The notes below the pieces were generated by a model. The model ran no database searches and was not told the DNA's origin. It saw nothing but the letters and a program-made list of their open reading frames with translations. A DNA stretch of 64,000 bases from Pseudomonas sp. RIT-562 (lineage in GTDB: Bacteria > Pseudomonadota > Gammaproteobacteria > Pseudomonadales > Pseudomonadaceae). The stretch spans positions 186,001-250,000 of the forward strand of contig NZ_JAPJIV010000007.1 in assembly GCF_026241895.1 (NCBI RefSeq), in the 5' to 3' direction. The position numbers were made by a program, and so were the translations under genes. Positions 54,456 through 63,635 of the stretch are shown here, piece by piece (within the stretch, counting starts at the first letter, position 1; the number at the start of each line of letters is the position of its first letter).

Positions 54456-55760
54456 ATGCCCCAAGCCGCCCAGATGTCTCCTGTCCCTGACGCTTCGGGG
54501 CCACTGTCGTCCGTCGAGCAGGCCAGCCGGCTGGGGCTCGAGCAGTCGTTTGCGCTGTTCAACCAGATGTCCAGCCAGCTCACCGATTCCTACAGCATGC
54601 TTGAAGCCCGGGTCACCGAGCTCAAGGGCGAGCTGGAAGTGGTCAGCGCCCAGCGCATGCAGGAACTGGCGGAAAAAGAACGCCTGGCCAACCGTCTGCA
54701 AAACCTCCTTGATCTATTGCCAGGTGGCGTCATCGTCATCGATGCCCAAGGCATCGTGCGCGAAGCCAATCCTGCCGCCTGTGAATTGCTCGGCCTGCCG
54801 CTTGAAGGGCAGTTGTGGCGCCAGGTGATTGCCCGCTGCTTCGCGCCCCGTGAAGACGACGGCCATGAAATTTCCCTGAAGGACGGTCGACGCTTGTCGA
54901 TTTCGACCCGTTCGCTGGATGCCGAACCGGGGCAGCTGGTGCTGCTCAATGACCTGACTGAAACCCGCCATTTGCAGGATCAACTGGCGCGGCATGAGCG
55001 CCTGTCGTCCCTGGGGCGGATGGTCGCGTCCCTCGCGCATCAGATCCGCACGCCCTTGTCCGCCGCCTTGCTGTACGCCAGCCACCTGACTGAGCAGGAA
55101 CTGCCAGTCGCGACCCAGCAGCGCTTTGCCGGGCGCCTGAAAGAGCGCTTGCACGAGCTGGAGCACCAGGTGCGCGACATGCTGATTTTCGCCCGGGGCG
55201 AGCTGCCGCTGACCGACCGGGTCACTCCTAAAATGCTGATGCAGTCGCTGCAGGCCGCGGCCCAGGCGCACGTGCAGGATCTGCCGATTCGCTGGCAGTG
55301 CGACAGTCATGCCGGCGAGTTGCTGTGCAATCGCGACACCCTGGTGGGCGCCATTCTCAACCTCATCGAGAACGCCATCCAGGCCAGCGCCACGGAGGTG
55401 CGACTGAAAGTCCATCTCTACGCCCGCGGCAGCCATTTGCGGGTGGCGATCAGCGACAGCGGCAGCGGCATCGATCCGCGAGTGCTGGCGCGCCTGGGCG
55501 AACCTTTTTTCACCACCAAGGCCACCGGAACCGGCCTCGGCCTGACCGTGGTCAAGGCAGTCGCCCGGGCGCATCAGGGAGAATTGCTGCTGCGCTCGCG
55601 ACCAGGTCGCGGCACATGCGCGCAAGTCATCCTGCCGCTGTTCGCCAATGAACAACCCCCTTGTAGGAGCGAGCCTGCTCGCGAAAAACCCGAGAGCGCC
55701 GCAGTCTGTCAGGCCCCCAACGTAAGCATTAACGACCTTCGCCACCACGGAGCGGACTAA
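54456..55760 (+). CDS. fleS: FleS, flagellar two-component sensor kinase (C-terminus extended by a REP sequence)
   Basis: A 434-residue cytoplasmic sensor kinase. A PAS domain at about 80-180 (LLPGGVIVIDAQGIVREANPAACELLGL) precedes the phosphoacceptor segment MVASLAHQIRTPLSAALLYASHL (H box), NLIENAIQASA (N box) and DSGSGIDPRVLARLGEPFFTTKATGTGLGLTVVK (G boxes). The last about 33 residues, after the ILPLFAN core end, read PPCRSEPAREKPESAAV and correspond to a REP sequence in the DNA at 55661-55686. This makes the protein longer than P. aeruginosa FleS (about 402 residues). fleR follows after 5 bases. Confidence 0.92.
   Translation: MPQAAQMSPVPDASGPLSSVEQASRLGLEQSFALFNQMSSQLTDSYSMLEARVTELKGELEVVSAQRMQELAEKERLANRLQNLLDLLPGGVIVIDAQGIVREANPAACELLGLPLEGQLWRQVIARCFAPREDDGHEISLKDGRRLSISTRSLDAEPGQLVLLNDLTETRHLQDQLARHERLSSLGRMVASLAHQIRTPLSAALLYASHLTEQELPVATQQRFAGRLKERLHELEHQVRDMLIFARGELPLTDRVTPKMLMQSLQAAAQAHVQDLPIRWQCDSHAGELLCNRDTLVGAILNLIENAIQASATEVRLKVHLYARGSHLRVAISDSGSGIDPRVLARLGEPFFTTKATGTGLGLTVVKAVARAHQGELLLRSRPGRGTCAQVILPLFANEQPPCRSEPAREKPESAAVCQAPNVSINDLRHHGAD
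55661..55686. repeat. REP sequence inside the 3' end of fleS
   Basis: TTGTAGGAGCGAGCCTGCTC followed by GCGA is a single REP head of the window's main type, but within a coding region rather than between genes. It encodes CRSEPARE of the FleS C-terminal tail. Confidence 0.85.
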
Positions 55761-55765
55761 AGCCC

Positions 55766-57139
55766 ATGCCAATCAAGGTTCTACTGGTCGAGGACGACCG
55801 GGCATTACGCGAAGCGCTGGCCGACACCCTGCTGCTGGCCGGGCATGACTATGTCGCTGTCGGCTCAGCAGAAGAAGCGCTGACGGCCGTGACCAAGGAT
55901 GCCTTCAACCTGGTACTCAGCGACGTCAACATGCCGGGCATGGACGGCCATCAATTGCTCAGTCTGTTGCGCGCGCGCCAGCCACAGCTGCCAGTGTTGC
56001 TGATGACTGCCCACGGTGCAGTCGAGCGCGCGGTGGATGCCATGCGCCAAGGCGCGGTGGATTATCTGGTCAAGCCTTTCGAACCCAAGGCGCTGCTCGA
56101 TCTCCTGGCGCGGCACGCCCTTGGCAATCTTGCGCCTGAAGGGGAAGGGCCGATCGCGTTCGAACCCGCCAGCGCCCAGTTGCTGGAGCTGGCCGCGCGC
56201 GTGGCCCGCAGTGATTCCACGGTGTTGATCTCTGGTGAGTCCGGCACTGGCAAAGAAGTGCTGGCGCGTTATATCCATCAGCATTCCCATCGGGCCACTC
56301 AGCCGTTCATTGCGATCAATTGCGCGGCGATCCCCGACAACATGCTTGAGGCCACACTGTTCGGTCATGAAAAAGGCTCGTTTACCGGCGCGATTGCCGC
56401 GCAGGCGGGCAAGTTCGAGCAGGCGGATGGCGGCACCATCCTGCTCGACGAGATTTCCGAAATGCCCATGGGCCTGCAAGCCAAGCTGCTGCGCGTGTTG
56501 CAGGAGCGTGAGGTCGAGCGGGTCGGGGCGCGCAAGCCGATTACCCTGGATATCCGGGTGGTAGCGACCACCAACCGCGACCTGGCTGCGGAAGTGGCGG
56601 CGGGGCGGTTCCGGGAAGATTTGTACTATCGGCTGTCAGTGTTTCCACTGGCCTGGCGCCCGTTGCGCGAGCGCACCGCCGACATTCTGCCGCTGGCCGA
56701 GCGGCTGCTGGCCAAACACGTCAATAAAATGAAGCATGCCGCCGCCAAACTTTCGCCCGAGGCGCAGGCGTGCCTGATTGCCTATCTGTGGCCGGGTAAC
56801 GTGCGTGAGCTGGATAACGCGATCCAGCGGGCGTTGATCCTGCAGCAGGGCGGGCTGATCCAGCCGCAGGATTTTTGCCTGGCCGGGCCGGTGGCCTGTG
56901 CGCCGTTGCCGGCATTGGCGGCGCCGATGGCAATGGTCGAGGCCGAGTCCGCCGGGGCGTTGGGGGATGATCTGCGTCGGCGCGAGTTCCAGATGATCAT
57001 CGATACCCTGCGCAGCGAGCGCGGCCGCCGCAAGGAAGCCGCCGAACGCCTGGGCATCAGCCCGCGCACGCTGCGCTACAAGCTGGCGCAGATGCGGGAT
57101 GCGGGGATGGATGTGGAAGCCTACCTGTTCGCCACTTGA
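55766..57139 (+). CDS. fleR: FleR, sigma-54-dependent response regulator of flagellar genes
   Basis: A 457-residue NtrC-type regulator. Receiver domain with VEDDRALRE and LSDVNMPGMDG (phosphoacceptor Asp near 53), AAA+ domain with Walker A GESGTGKE and the sigma-54-contacting loop in KGSFTGAIAAQAGKFE (GSFTGA), then a C-terminal Fis-type HTH (RRKEAAERLGISPRTLRYKLAQMRDAG). It activates class III flagellar genes such as the rod, hook and basal-body genes. The start follows the fleS stop by 5 bases. Confidence 0.94.
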   Translation: MPIKVLLVEDDRALREALADTLLLAGHDYVAVGSAEEALTAVTKDAFNLVLSDVNMPGMDGHQLLSLLRARQPQLPVLLMTAHGAVERAVDAMRQGAVDYLVKPFEPKALLDLLARHALGNLAPEGEGPIAFEPASAQLLELAARVARSDSTVLISGESGTGKEVLARYIHQHSHRATQPFIAINCAAIPDNMLEATLFGHEKGSFTGAIAAQAGKFEQADGGTILLDEISEMPMGLQAKLLRVLQEREVERVGARKPITLDIRVVATTNRDLAAEVAAGRFREDLYYRLSVFPLAWRPLRERTADILPLAERLLAKHVNKMKHAAAKLSPEAQACLIAYLWPGNVRELDNAIQRALILQQGGLIQPQDFCLAGPVACAPLPALAAPMAMVEAESAGALGDDLRRREFQMIIDTLRSERGRRKEAAERLGISPRTLRYKLAQMRDAGMDVEAYLFAT

Positions 57140-57160
57140 GCCCGAGACGCACCCGATCCC

Positions 57161-57280
57161 GTAGGAGCTGGCTTGCCGGCGATTCGATAGTGTGGGAGCA
57201 AGGCTTGCCCGCGATGAACGATCACGCGGTTCACCTGAAAACCCTAGCGCGGCAATCGCGGGCAAGCCTTGCTCCCACAA
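57161..57280. repeat. REP singlet plus REPIN upstream of fliE
   Basis: A single GTAGGAGCTGGCTTGCCGGC at 57162-57181 is followed by an inverted pair at about 57192-57279 of the GGGAGCAAGGCTTGCCCGCGA type. Further CTCCCA remnants (about 57291-57313) continue up to 60 bases before the fliE sigma-54 promoter. Confidence 0.85.
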
Positions 57281-57337
57281 AAACGCCGTGCTCCCAAGAA
57301 CGCTTCGCTCCCACAAAATGGCGTGTCGCTGCATAGC

Positions 57338-57353
57338 TGGCACCCTTGTTGCT
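57338..57353 (+). promoter_or_regulatory. Sigma-54 promoter of the fliE operon
   Basis: TGGCACCCTTGTTGCT is a near-consensus -24/-12 element, with GG at 57339-57340 and GC at 57351-57352. It is about 60 bases before the fliE ATG and would drive fliEFGHIJ. Confidence 0.88.
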
Positions 57354-57414
57354 AACACCTGATTACCCGCCGAGTGAGCGTCAAAAAATTGCGGGTAGTC
57401 ATTGGGAGTGGAAC

Positions 57415-57744
57415 ATGAGCCAAGGTATTGAATTCAATCGGTTGATGCTGGATATGCGCGCCATGCAAATGGACGCCATGTCTGCGCCTAAAGCGACTGC
57501 CGCCGTTCCTCAACTGCCGGGCAGCAGCTTCTCCGACATGCTCGGCCAGGCCGTCAATAAAGTTAACGAAACCCAGCAGGCGTCCAGCCAGCTGTCCACC
57601 GCGTTCGAGATCGGAAAAAGCGGTGTCGACCTGACTGACGTGATGATCGCCAAGGAAAAAGCCGGCGTGTCGTTCCAGGCCATCACCCAGGTGCGCAACA
57701 AGCTGGTCCAGGCGTATCAAGACATCATGCAGATGCCGGTTTAA
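57415..57744 (+). CDS. fliE: FliE, basal-body MS ring-rod junction protein
   Basis: A 109-residue junction protein. The C-terminal half is diagnostic: [72 protein letters not shown]. The frame is open 23 more codons upstream, but ATG 57415 with GGGAG before it and a family-like N-terminus ([22 protein letters not shown]) is the right start. It opens the fliEFGHIJ operon. Confidence 0.94.
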   Translation: MSQGIEFNRLMLDMRAMQMDAMSAPKATAAVPQLPGSSFSDMLGQAVNKVNETQQASSQLSTAFEIGKSGVDLTDVMIAKEKAGVSFQAITQVRNKLVQAYQDIMQMPV

Positions 57745-57759
57745 GGACGATATTGAGTC

Positions 57760-59547
57760 ATGGCAGAAGCAGCCAGCGATAACGTTCCGGCCAAGGCCAG
57801 CGCAATAGACGGCAAACCGCCGCTGTTCGGCTTGTCCTTCCTGGAAAACCTTTCCCAGATGACCATGTTGCGTCAGGTCGGCCTGTTGGTCGGGTTGGCG
57901 GCGAGCGTGGCCATCGGCTTTGCCGTGGTCCTGTGGTCCCAGCAACCGGACTATCGTCCGCTGTACGGCAGCCTCGCCGGGATGGACGCCAAGCAGGTCA
58001 TGGATACCCTGGCGGCCGCTGACATTGCGTACTCCGTAGAACCTAATTCCGGCGCCTTGCTGGTCAAGGCCGAAGACCTGTCCCGTGCGCGGCTCAAGCT
58101 CGCGGGCGCTGGTGTCACTCCCAGCGATGGCAATATCGGCTTTGAAATCCTCGACAAGGACCAGGGCCTGGGCACCAGCCAGTTCATGGAAGCCACCCGC
58201 TATCGTCGCGGCCTCGAAGGCGAACTGGCGCGGACCATCTCCAGCCTGAACAACGTCAAGGGTGCGCGAGTGCACTTGGCCATCCCGAAAAGCTCGGTGT
58301 TCGTGCGCGACGAGCGCAAGCCCAGCGCCTCGGTGCTGATCGAACTGTACTCTGGCCGCTCCCTGGAGCCTGGCCAGGTGCTGGCGATCATCAACCTGGT
58401 GGCGACCAGCGTTCCGGAGCTGAGCAAATCCCAGGTCACCGTGGTCGACCAGAAGGGCAACCTGCTGTCGGACCAGGCGGAAAATTCCGAGCTGACCATG
58501 GCCGGCAAGCAATTCGATTACAGCCGCCGCATGGAAACCATGCTGACCCAGCGCGTGCACAACATCCTGCAGCCGGTACTGGGCAACGATCGCTACAAGG
58601 CTGAAGTCTCGGCCGATGTGGATTTCAGCGCGGTTGAATCGACCTCCGAGCAGTTCAACCCGGATCAACCGGCGTTGCGCAGCGAGCAGTCGGTCAACGA
58701 ACAACGCACCACCAGCAATGGTCCGCAAGGCGTGCCGGGAGCCCTGAGCAACCAGCCGCCATCGCCGGCCTCCGCGCCTGCAACCACCGGCGGCGCTACC
58801 GCATCGGCCGGCATGGTGCAGCCAGGTCAGCCGCTGCTGGATGCCAACGGGCAACAGATCATGGACCCGGCCACCGGCCAGCCGATGCTTGCGCCGTACC
58901 CGGCGGACAAGCGTCAGCAGTCCACCAAGAACTTCGAGCTCGACCGCTCCATCAGCCACACCAAGCAGCAGCAAGGCCGCTTGAATCGTCTGTCGGTGTC
59001 GGTGGTGGTGGACGACCAGGTCAAGGTCAACCCGGCCAACGGCGAAACCAGTCGTGCGCCGTGGAGCGCCGACGAATTGGCGCGGTTCACTCGCCTGGTG
59101 CAGGACGCCGTCGGTTTCGACGCCAGTCGTGGTGACAGCGTCAGCGTGATCAACATGCCGTTCTCCGCCGAGCGCAGCGAAGTGATTGCCGATGTGCCGT
59201 TCTACTCCCAGCCGTGGTTCTGGGATGTGATCAAGCAAGTGCTGGGCGTGTTGTTCATCCTGGTGCTGGTGTTCGGCGTACTGCGCCCGGTGCTCAACAA
59301 CATCACCAATGGCGGCAAGGGCAAACAGCTGGTCGGCATGGGCAGCGACGTCGAGTTGGGTGGCATGGGTGGCCTGGACGGCGAACTGGCCAACGACCGC
59401 GTCAGCCTCGGTGGCCCGCAGAGCATCCTGCTGCCGAGCCCGAGCGAAGGCTATGACGCGCAGTTGAACGCAATCAAGAGTTTGGTGGCAGAAGATCCGG
59501 GTCGTGTGGCCCAGGTCGTGAAAGAGTGGATTAACGCAGATGAGTGA
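57760..59547 (+). CDS. fliF: FliF, flagellar MS-ring protein
   Basis: A 595-residue ring protein with two membrane helices, at about 38-58 and 485-505, and ring-building motifs in between (LYGSLAGMDAKQVMDTLAAADIAYSVE; ATRYRRGLEGELARTISSLNNVKGARVHLAIPK). The C-terminal cytoplasmic part contacts FliG. It follows fliE by 15 bases and overlaps fliG by 8 bases. Confidence 0.96.
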   Translation: MAEAASDNVPAKASAIDGKPPLFGLSFLENLSQMTMLRQVGLLVGLAASVAIGFAVVLWSQQPDYRPLYGSLAGMDAKQVMDTLAAADIAYSVEPNSGALLVKAEDLSRARLKLAGAGVTPSDGNIGFEILDKDQGLGTSQFMEATRYRRGLEGELARTISSLNNVKGARVHLAIPKSSVFVRDERKPSASVLIELYSGRSLEPGQVLAIINLVATSVPELSKSQVTVVDQKGNLLSDQAENSELTMAGKQFDYSRRMETMLTQRVHNILQPVLGNDRYKAEVSADVDFSAVESTSEQFNPDQPALRSEQSVNEQRTTSNGPQGVPGALSNQPPSPASAPATTGGATASAGMVQPGQPLLDANGQQIMDPATGQPMLAPYPADKRQQSTKNFELDRSISHTKQQQGRLNRLSVSVVVDDQVKVNPANGETSRAPWSADELARFTRLVQDAVGFDASRGDSVSVINMPFSAERSEVIADVPFYSQPWFWDVIKQVLGVLFILVLVFGVLRPVLNNITNGGKGKQLVGMGSDVELGGMGGLDGELANDRVSLGGPQSILLPSPSEGYDAQLNAIKSLVAEDPGRVAQVVKEWINADE

Positions 59548-60559
59548 TAACCGAGCCGTTGCCGCCAAACTGTCCAAGGTCGACAAAGCCGCGATCCTGC
59601 TGCTGTCCCTGGGCTCCACCGATGCTGCGCAAGTGTTGCGCCACATGGGGCCCAAGGAGGTCCAGCGTGTGGGCGTGGCGATGGCGCAGATGGGCAACGT
59701 GCACCGCGAACAGGTCGAGCAGGTGATGAGCGAGTTCGTCGAGATCGTCGGCGACCAGACCAGCCTGGGCGTCGGTTCCGACGACTACGTGCGCAAGATG
59801 CTCACCCAGGCCCTGGGCGAAGACAAGGCCAACGGCCTGATCGACCGCATCCTGCTGGGCGGCAACACCAGCGGCCTCGACAGCCTGAAGTGGATGGAAC
59901 CGCGCGCCGTCGCCGACGTGATCCGCTACGAACACCCGCAGATCCAGGCGATCGTGGTCGCATATCTCGACCCGGACCAGGCCGGTGAAGTGCTGGGCAA
60001 TTTCGACCACAAGGTGCGCCTCGACATCATCCTGCGTGTGTCTTCGTTGAACACCGTGCAGCCGGCGGCCCTGAAAGAACTCAACCAGATTCTCGAGAAG
60101 CAGTTCTCCGGCAACTCGAACGCTTCGCGCACCAACCTCGGCGGGATCAAGCGCGCGGCCGATATCATGAACTTCCTCGACAGCTCGATCGAAGGGCAGT
60201 TGATGGACTCGATCCGCGAAGTCGACGAAGACCTGTCCGGTCAGATCGAAGACTTGATGTTCGTGTTCAACAACCTGGCCGATGTCGACGACCGCGGCAT
60301 CCAGGCGTTGCTGCGCGAAGTCTCCTCCGACGTGCTGGTGCTGGCCCTCAAGGGCTCGGACGAGAACGTCAAGGAGAAGATCTTCAAGAACATGTCCAAA
60401 CGAGCGGCCGAACTGTTGCGCGACGACCTCGAGGCCAAAGGCCCGGTGCGCGTCAGCGACGTGGAAACCGCACAGAAAGAAATCCTCACCATCGCCCGCC
60501 GTATGGCCGAAGCCGGAGAAATCGTTCTCGGCGGGAAAGGCGGCGAAGAGATGATCTAA
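59540..60559 (+). CDS. fliG: FliG, flagellar motor switch protein
   Basis: A 339-residue rotor protein that binds FliF, FliM and the stator. N-terminal DKAAILLLSLGSTDAAQVLRHMGPKEVQRV and the C-terminal charged torque helix region (IQALLREVSSDVLVLALKGSDENVKEKIFKNMSKRAAELLRDDLEAKGPVR) are conserved. Its ATG lies within the last codons of fliF. Confidence 0.97.
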   Translation: MSDNRAVAAKLSKVDKAAILLLSLGSTDAAQVLRHMGPKEVQRVGVAMAQMGNVHREQVEQVMSEFVEIVGDQTSLGVGSDDYVRKMLTQALGEDKANGLIDRILLGGNTSGLDSLKWMEPRAVADVIRYEHPQIQAIVVAYLDPDQAGEVLGNFDHKVRLDIILRVSSLNTVQPAALKELNQILEKQFSGNSNASRTNLGGIKRAADIMNFLDSSIEGQLMDSIREVDEDLSGQIEDLMFVFNNLADVDDRGIQALLREVSSDVLVLALKGSDENVKEKIFKNMSKRAAELLRDDLEAKGPVRVSDVETAQKEILTIARRMAEAGEIVLGGKGGEEMI

Positions 60560-60566
60560 GGTCACC

Positions 60567-61367
60567 ATGTCGACCAAACACGATGAGTCCCAGACTGACC
60601 TGATCCGTGCCAAGGACGTCAGCGCTGTCGATATCTGGTCTTTGCCCAGTTTCGATCCCTACGTCCCCGAGCCTGAGCCGGAACCTCAACCCGAGCCTCC
60701 GGAAATGGAGGAGGTGCCGCTGGATGAAGTCCAGCCGCTGACCCTCGAAGAGCTCGAGAGCATTCGCCAGGAGGCCTATAACGAAGGCTTCGCCACGGGT
60801 GAGCGCGAAGGTTTCCACAGCACCACGCTCAAGGTGCGCCAGGAAGCCGAAGCGGCGCTGACGGCGAAAATTGGTGCGCTGGAAAAGCTCATGGGCCAGT
60901 TGTTCGAACCCATCGCCGAGCAGGACACCCTGATCGAGAAGTCCCTGGTGGACCTGGTGCAGCACATCACCAAACAGGTGATCCAGCGCGAACTGGCGAT
61001 CGATTCGACCCAGCTCGAACACGTCATGCGCGATGCGCTCAAGCTGTTGCCGCTGGGCGTGGGTAACGTGCGGCTGTACATCAACCCGCAGGATTTCCAG
61101 CAGGTCAAAGCCCTGCGCGAGCGCCATGAAGAAACCTGGCGCATCGTCGAGGACGAGACCTTATTGCCGGGCGGTTGCCGGGTCGAGACCGAACACAGTC
61201 GCATCGACGCCACCGTGGAAACCCGCCTGGCACGGGTCATGGACAAGCTGTTCGATCAGCTCCATGAACAGGCCCTGCATCCTGCGGCACCGGACCTGAG
61301 CCTGGAGTTATCCGGGCGCAATCCGCCACCCGTGGCCCCGGCAGCGGACGAACCTGATGCGCCTTGA
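60567..61367 (+). CDS. fliH: FliH, flagellar export ATPase regulator
   Basis: A 266-residue protein with an acidic, Pro-rich N-terminus ([13 protein letters not shown]), a long helical region and a C-terminal FliH/HrpE domain ending with the [31 protein letters not shown] stretch. It binds FliI and delivers substrates to the export gate. It overlaps the fliI start by 11 bases. Confidence 0.94.
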   Translation: MSTKHDESQTDLIRAKDVSAVDIWSLPSFDPYVPEPEPEPQPEPPEMEEVPLDEVQPLTLEELESIRQEAYNEGFATGEREGFHSTTLKVRQEAEAALTAKIGALEKLMGQLFEPIAEQDTLIEKSLVDLVQHITKQVIQRELAIDSTQLEHVMRDALKLLPLGVGNVRLYINPQDFQQVKALRERHEETWRIVEDETLLPGGCRVETEHSRIDATVETRLARVMDKLFDQLHEQALHPAAPDLSLELSGRNPPPVAPAADEPDAP

Positions 61368-62715
61368 TCGCACCAGCTTCGCCAAGCGCCTGGGCAGCTA
61401 TGCCGAGGCGACGCAGCTGACTGGCGGGCCGATCCTCGAAGGCCGCCTGTTGCGCATGGTTGGCCTCACTCTCGAAGCCGAAGGCTTGCGCGCCGCCATG
61501 GGCAGCCGCTGCATGGTCATCAACGACGACAGTTATCAGCCGGTGCAAGTTGAAGCCGAGGTCATGGGCTTCTCCGGCAGCAAAGTGTTCCTTATGCCGG
61601 TCGGCAGCGTCGCCGGCATCGCGCCGGGCGCCCGGGTGGTGCCGTTGGCCGATGCCGGCCGTTTGCCGATGGGCATGAGTATGCTCGGGCGGGTGCTGGA
61701 CGGCGCGGGTCGGGCATTGGACGGCAAGGGTGGGATGAAAGCCGAGGACTGGGTGCCGATGGATGGCCCGACGATCAACCCGCTCAAGCGCGAACCGATC
61801 AGCGAGCCACTGGACGTAGGCATCCGCTCGATCAACGGATTGTTGACGGTGGGCCGCGGCCAGCGTCTGGGTCTGTTTGCCGGTACCGGCGTGGGCAAGA
61901 GTGTGCTGTTGGGCATGATGACCCGCTTCACCGAGGCCGACATCGTGGTGGTCGGCCTGATCGGCGAGCGTGGACGCGAAGTGAAGGAGTTCATCGAGCA
62001 CATCCTCGGCGAGGAGGGGCTCAAGCGTTCCGTGGTGGTGGCTTCACCGGCGGACGATGCGCCGCTGATGCGTTTGCGTGCGGCGATGTACTGCACGCGC
62101 ATCGCCGAGTATTTTCGCGACAAGGGCAAGAATGTCCTGTTGCTCATGGACTCCCTGACCCGTTTCGCCCAGGCCCAGCGGGAAATTGCCCTGGCCATTG
62201 GCGAACCGCCGGCGACCAAGGGCTACCCGCCTTCAGTATTTGCCAAACTGCCGAAACTGGTGGAGCGCGCCGGTAATGCGGAGAAGGGCGGTGGCTCGAT
62301 CACCGCGTTCTACACGGTACTCTCCGAAGGAGATGACCAGCAGGACCCGATTGCCGACTCCGCCCGGGGCGTGCTCGACGGTCACATCGTGCTGTCGCGG
62401 CGCCTGGCCGAGGAAGGTCATTACCCGGCCATCGACATCGAAGCGTCCATCAGCCGGGTCATGCCCTCGGTGGTGACACCGGAGCACATGACTCGGGCGC
62501 AGTACTTCAAGCAACTGTGGTCGCGCTATCAACAGAGTCGCGACCTGATCAGCGTCGGCGCTTATGTCGCCGGCGGTGACCGCGAGACCGACCTGGCGAT
62601 TGCCCTGCAGCCGCAGCTGGTCAAATACCTGCGCCAGGGTTTGAACGACAACATCAGCCTGGGTGAGAGCGAAGCCTATCTCGGCTCGATCTTCGCCCCG
62701 GCAGCCGGCGGCTAA
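61357..62715 (+). CDS. fliI: FliI, flagellar type III export ATPase
   Basis: A 452-residue ATPase of the F1-beta/FliI family. Walker [16 protein letters not shown] at about 169-183, Walker [45 protein letters not shown] with catalytic Glu nearby, and [20 protein letters not shown]. It energises export with FliH and FliJ. The start overlaps fliH. Confidence 0.97.
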   Translation: MRLDRTSFAKRLGSYAEATQLTGGPILEGRLLRMVGLTLEAEGLRAAMGSRCMVINDDSYQPVQVEAEVMGFSGSKVFLMPVGSVAGIAPGARVVPLADAGRLPMGMSMLGRVLDGAGRALDGKGGMKAEDWVPMDGPTINPLKREPISEPLDVGIRSINGLLTVGRGQRLGLFAGTGVGKSVLLGMMTRFTEADIVVVGLIGERGREVKEFIEHILGEEGLKRSVVVASPADDAPLMRLRAAMYCTRIAEYFRDKGKNVLLLMDSLTRFAQAQREIALAIGEPPATKGYPPSVFAKLPKLVERAGNAEKGGGSITAFYTVLSEGDDQQDPIADSARGVLDGHIVLSRRLAEEGHYPAIDIEASISRVMPSVVTPEHMTRAQYFKQLWSRYQQSRDLISVGAYVAGGDRETDLAIALQPQLVKYLRQGLNDNISLGESEAYLGSIFAPAAGG

Positions 62716-62721
62716 CCGGCC

Positions 62722-63171
62722 ATGGCCCAGAGTCGAGCCGCGCGCCTGGCACCCGTGGTCGAGATGGCCGAGAAGGTCGAGAAAGCAGCGGTGCAGCGCC
62801 TTGGCCACTTCCAGGGCCAGGTGCGCCTGGCCGAGAGCAAGCTCGCCGACCTTGAAGCCTTCCGCCTCGATTACCAGGAGCAATGGATCGTGCGCGGCAG
62901 CAGCGGCGTATCCGGTCAATGGTTGCTCGGCTACCAGGGTTTTCTCGCGCAACTGGGCACGGCCATCGACCAGCAACGGCAAAGCCTGGCCTGGCACCAG
63001 AACAATCTGAACAAGGCACGCGATACCTGGCAACAGGCGTATGCCCGAGTGGAAGGCTTGCGCAAACTGGTGCAGCGCTACATGGACGAGGCGCGACGCC
63101 TGGAAGACAAGCGCGAGCAGAAGCTGCTGGACGAATTGTCGCAGCGCTTGCCGCGGCAGAATCCTTACTAA
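62722..63171 (+). CDS. fliJ: FliJ, flagellar export chaperone/coiled-coil stalk
   Basis: A 149-residue antiparallel coiled-coil protein that sits in the FliI hexamer. It reads MAQSRAARLAPVVEMAEKVEKAAVQRLGHFQGQVRLAESKL and ends in a basic and acidic coiled coil. It begins 6 bases after fliI. Confidence 0.93.
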   Translation: MAQSRAARLAPVVEMAEKVEKAAVQRLGHFQGQVRLAESKLADLEAFRLDYQEQWIVRGSSGVSGQWLLGYQGFLAQLGTAIDQQRQSLAWHQNNLNKARDTWQQAYARVEGLRKLVQRYMDEARRLEDKREQKLLDELSQRLPRQNPY

Positions 63172-63183
63172 TATTCGCCCCCA

Positions 63184-63263
63184 GAAGATCGCAGCCTTCG
63201 GCAGCTCCTACAAGGCGGTGCACAGCTCGCTTTTGTGGGAGCTGCCGAAGCCTGCGATCTTTT
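63184..63263. repeat. Inverted repeat of the AGCTGCCGAAGGCTGCGATC type
   Basis: AAGATCGCAGCCTTCGGCAG and CTGCCGAAGCCTGCGATCTTTT are inverted around CTCC-TAC and GTGGGAG heads. This is a second REP-like family. A half-copy is found at 14819-14848. It lies between fliJ and hsbA and may also terminate transcription (T-run at its end). Confidence 0.85.
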
Positions 63264-63290
63264 GATCTTGCTCCTGTCACCACCTAATGC

Positions 63291-63317
63291 TAAACCTTGT
63301 ACAAGCAAGTCCCCTAA
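63291..63317 (+). promoter_or_regulatory. Weak candidate FliA promoter before hsbA
   Basis: TAAACCTT (63291-63298) and TCCCCTAA (63310-63317) are spaced 11 bases apart. The -35 part is good, the -10 part matches 5 of 8 positions. It lies 19 bases before the hsbA ATG. Confidence 0.3.
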
Positions 63318-63335
63318 CGACAAGGAAGCCAATCA

Positions 63336-63635
63336 ATGTCAGTCGTCTCAGTAGTTTCCCCGGATGGGCAAAAACTGACGATATCGGTCAAAGGCCGCTT
63401 CGATTTCGCCAAGCATCAGGAATTTCGCGAGTCTTATGAAAACCGGGAGCTATCTGCAGTAGTGGTCGATCTCAAGGATACCACCTACCTCGACAGCTCG
63501 GCCCTGGGCATGCTGCTGTTGCTGCGCGATCACGCTGGCGGCGACGATTCCGACATCCGAGTGGTCAACAGCAGCTCTGACGTGAAGAAGATCCTCGCCA
63601 TTTCCAATTTCGACAAACTGTTCGACATCAGTTGA
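63336..63635 (+). CDS. hsbA: HsbA-like anti-anti-sigma factor (STAS domain)
   Basis: A 99-residue STAS-domain protein. The phosphorylation segment YLDSSALGMLLLLRDHAG contains the conserved serine at about 52-53. In Pseudomonas HsbA is controlled by the HptB-HsbR phosphorelay, binds the anti-sigma factor FlgM and affects swimming and biofilm choice. Its position after fliJ and before a response regulator matches other fluorescent pseudomonads. Ribosome site AAGGAAG upstream. Confidence 0.85.
   Translation: MSVVSVVSPDGQKLTISVKGRFDFAKHQEFRESYENRELSAVVVDLKDTTYLDSSALGMLLLLRDHAGGDDSDIRVVNSSSDVKKILAISNFDKLFDIS

Noticed and set aside
57352..59697. Open frame of 781 codons on the minus strand across fliE-fliF
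   Set aside because: Antisense to conserved flagellar genes without any recognisable domain or ribosome site.
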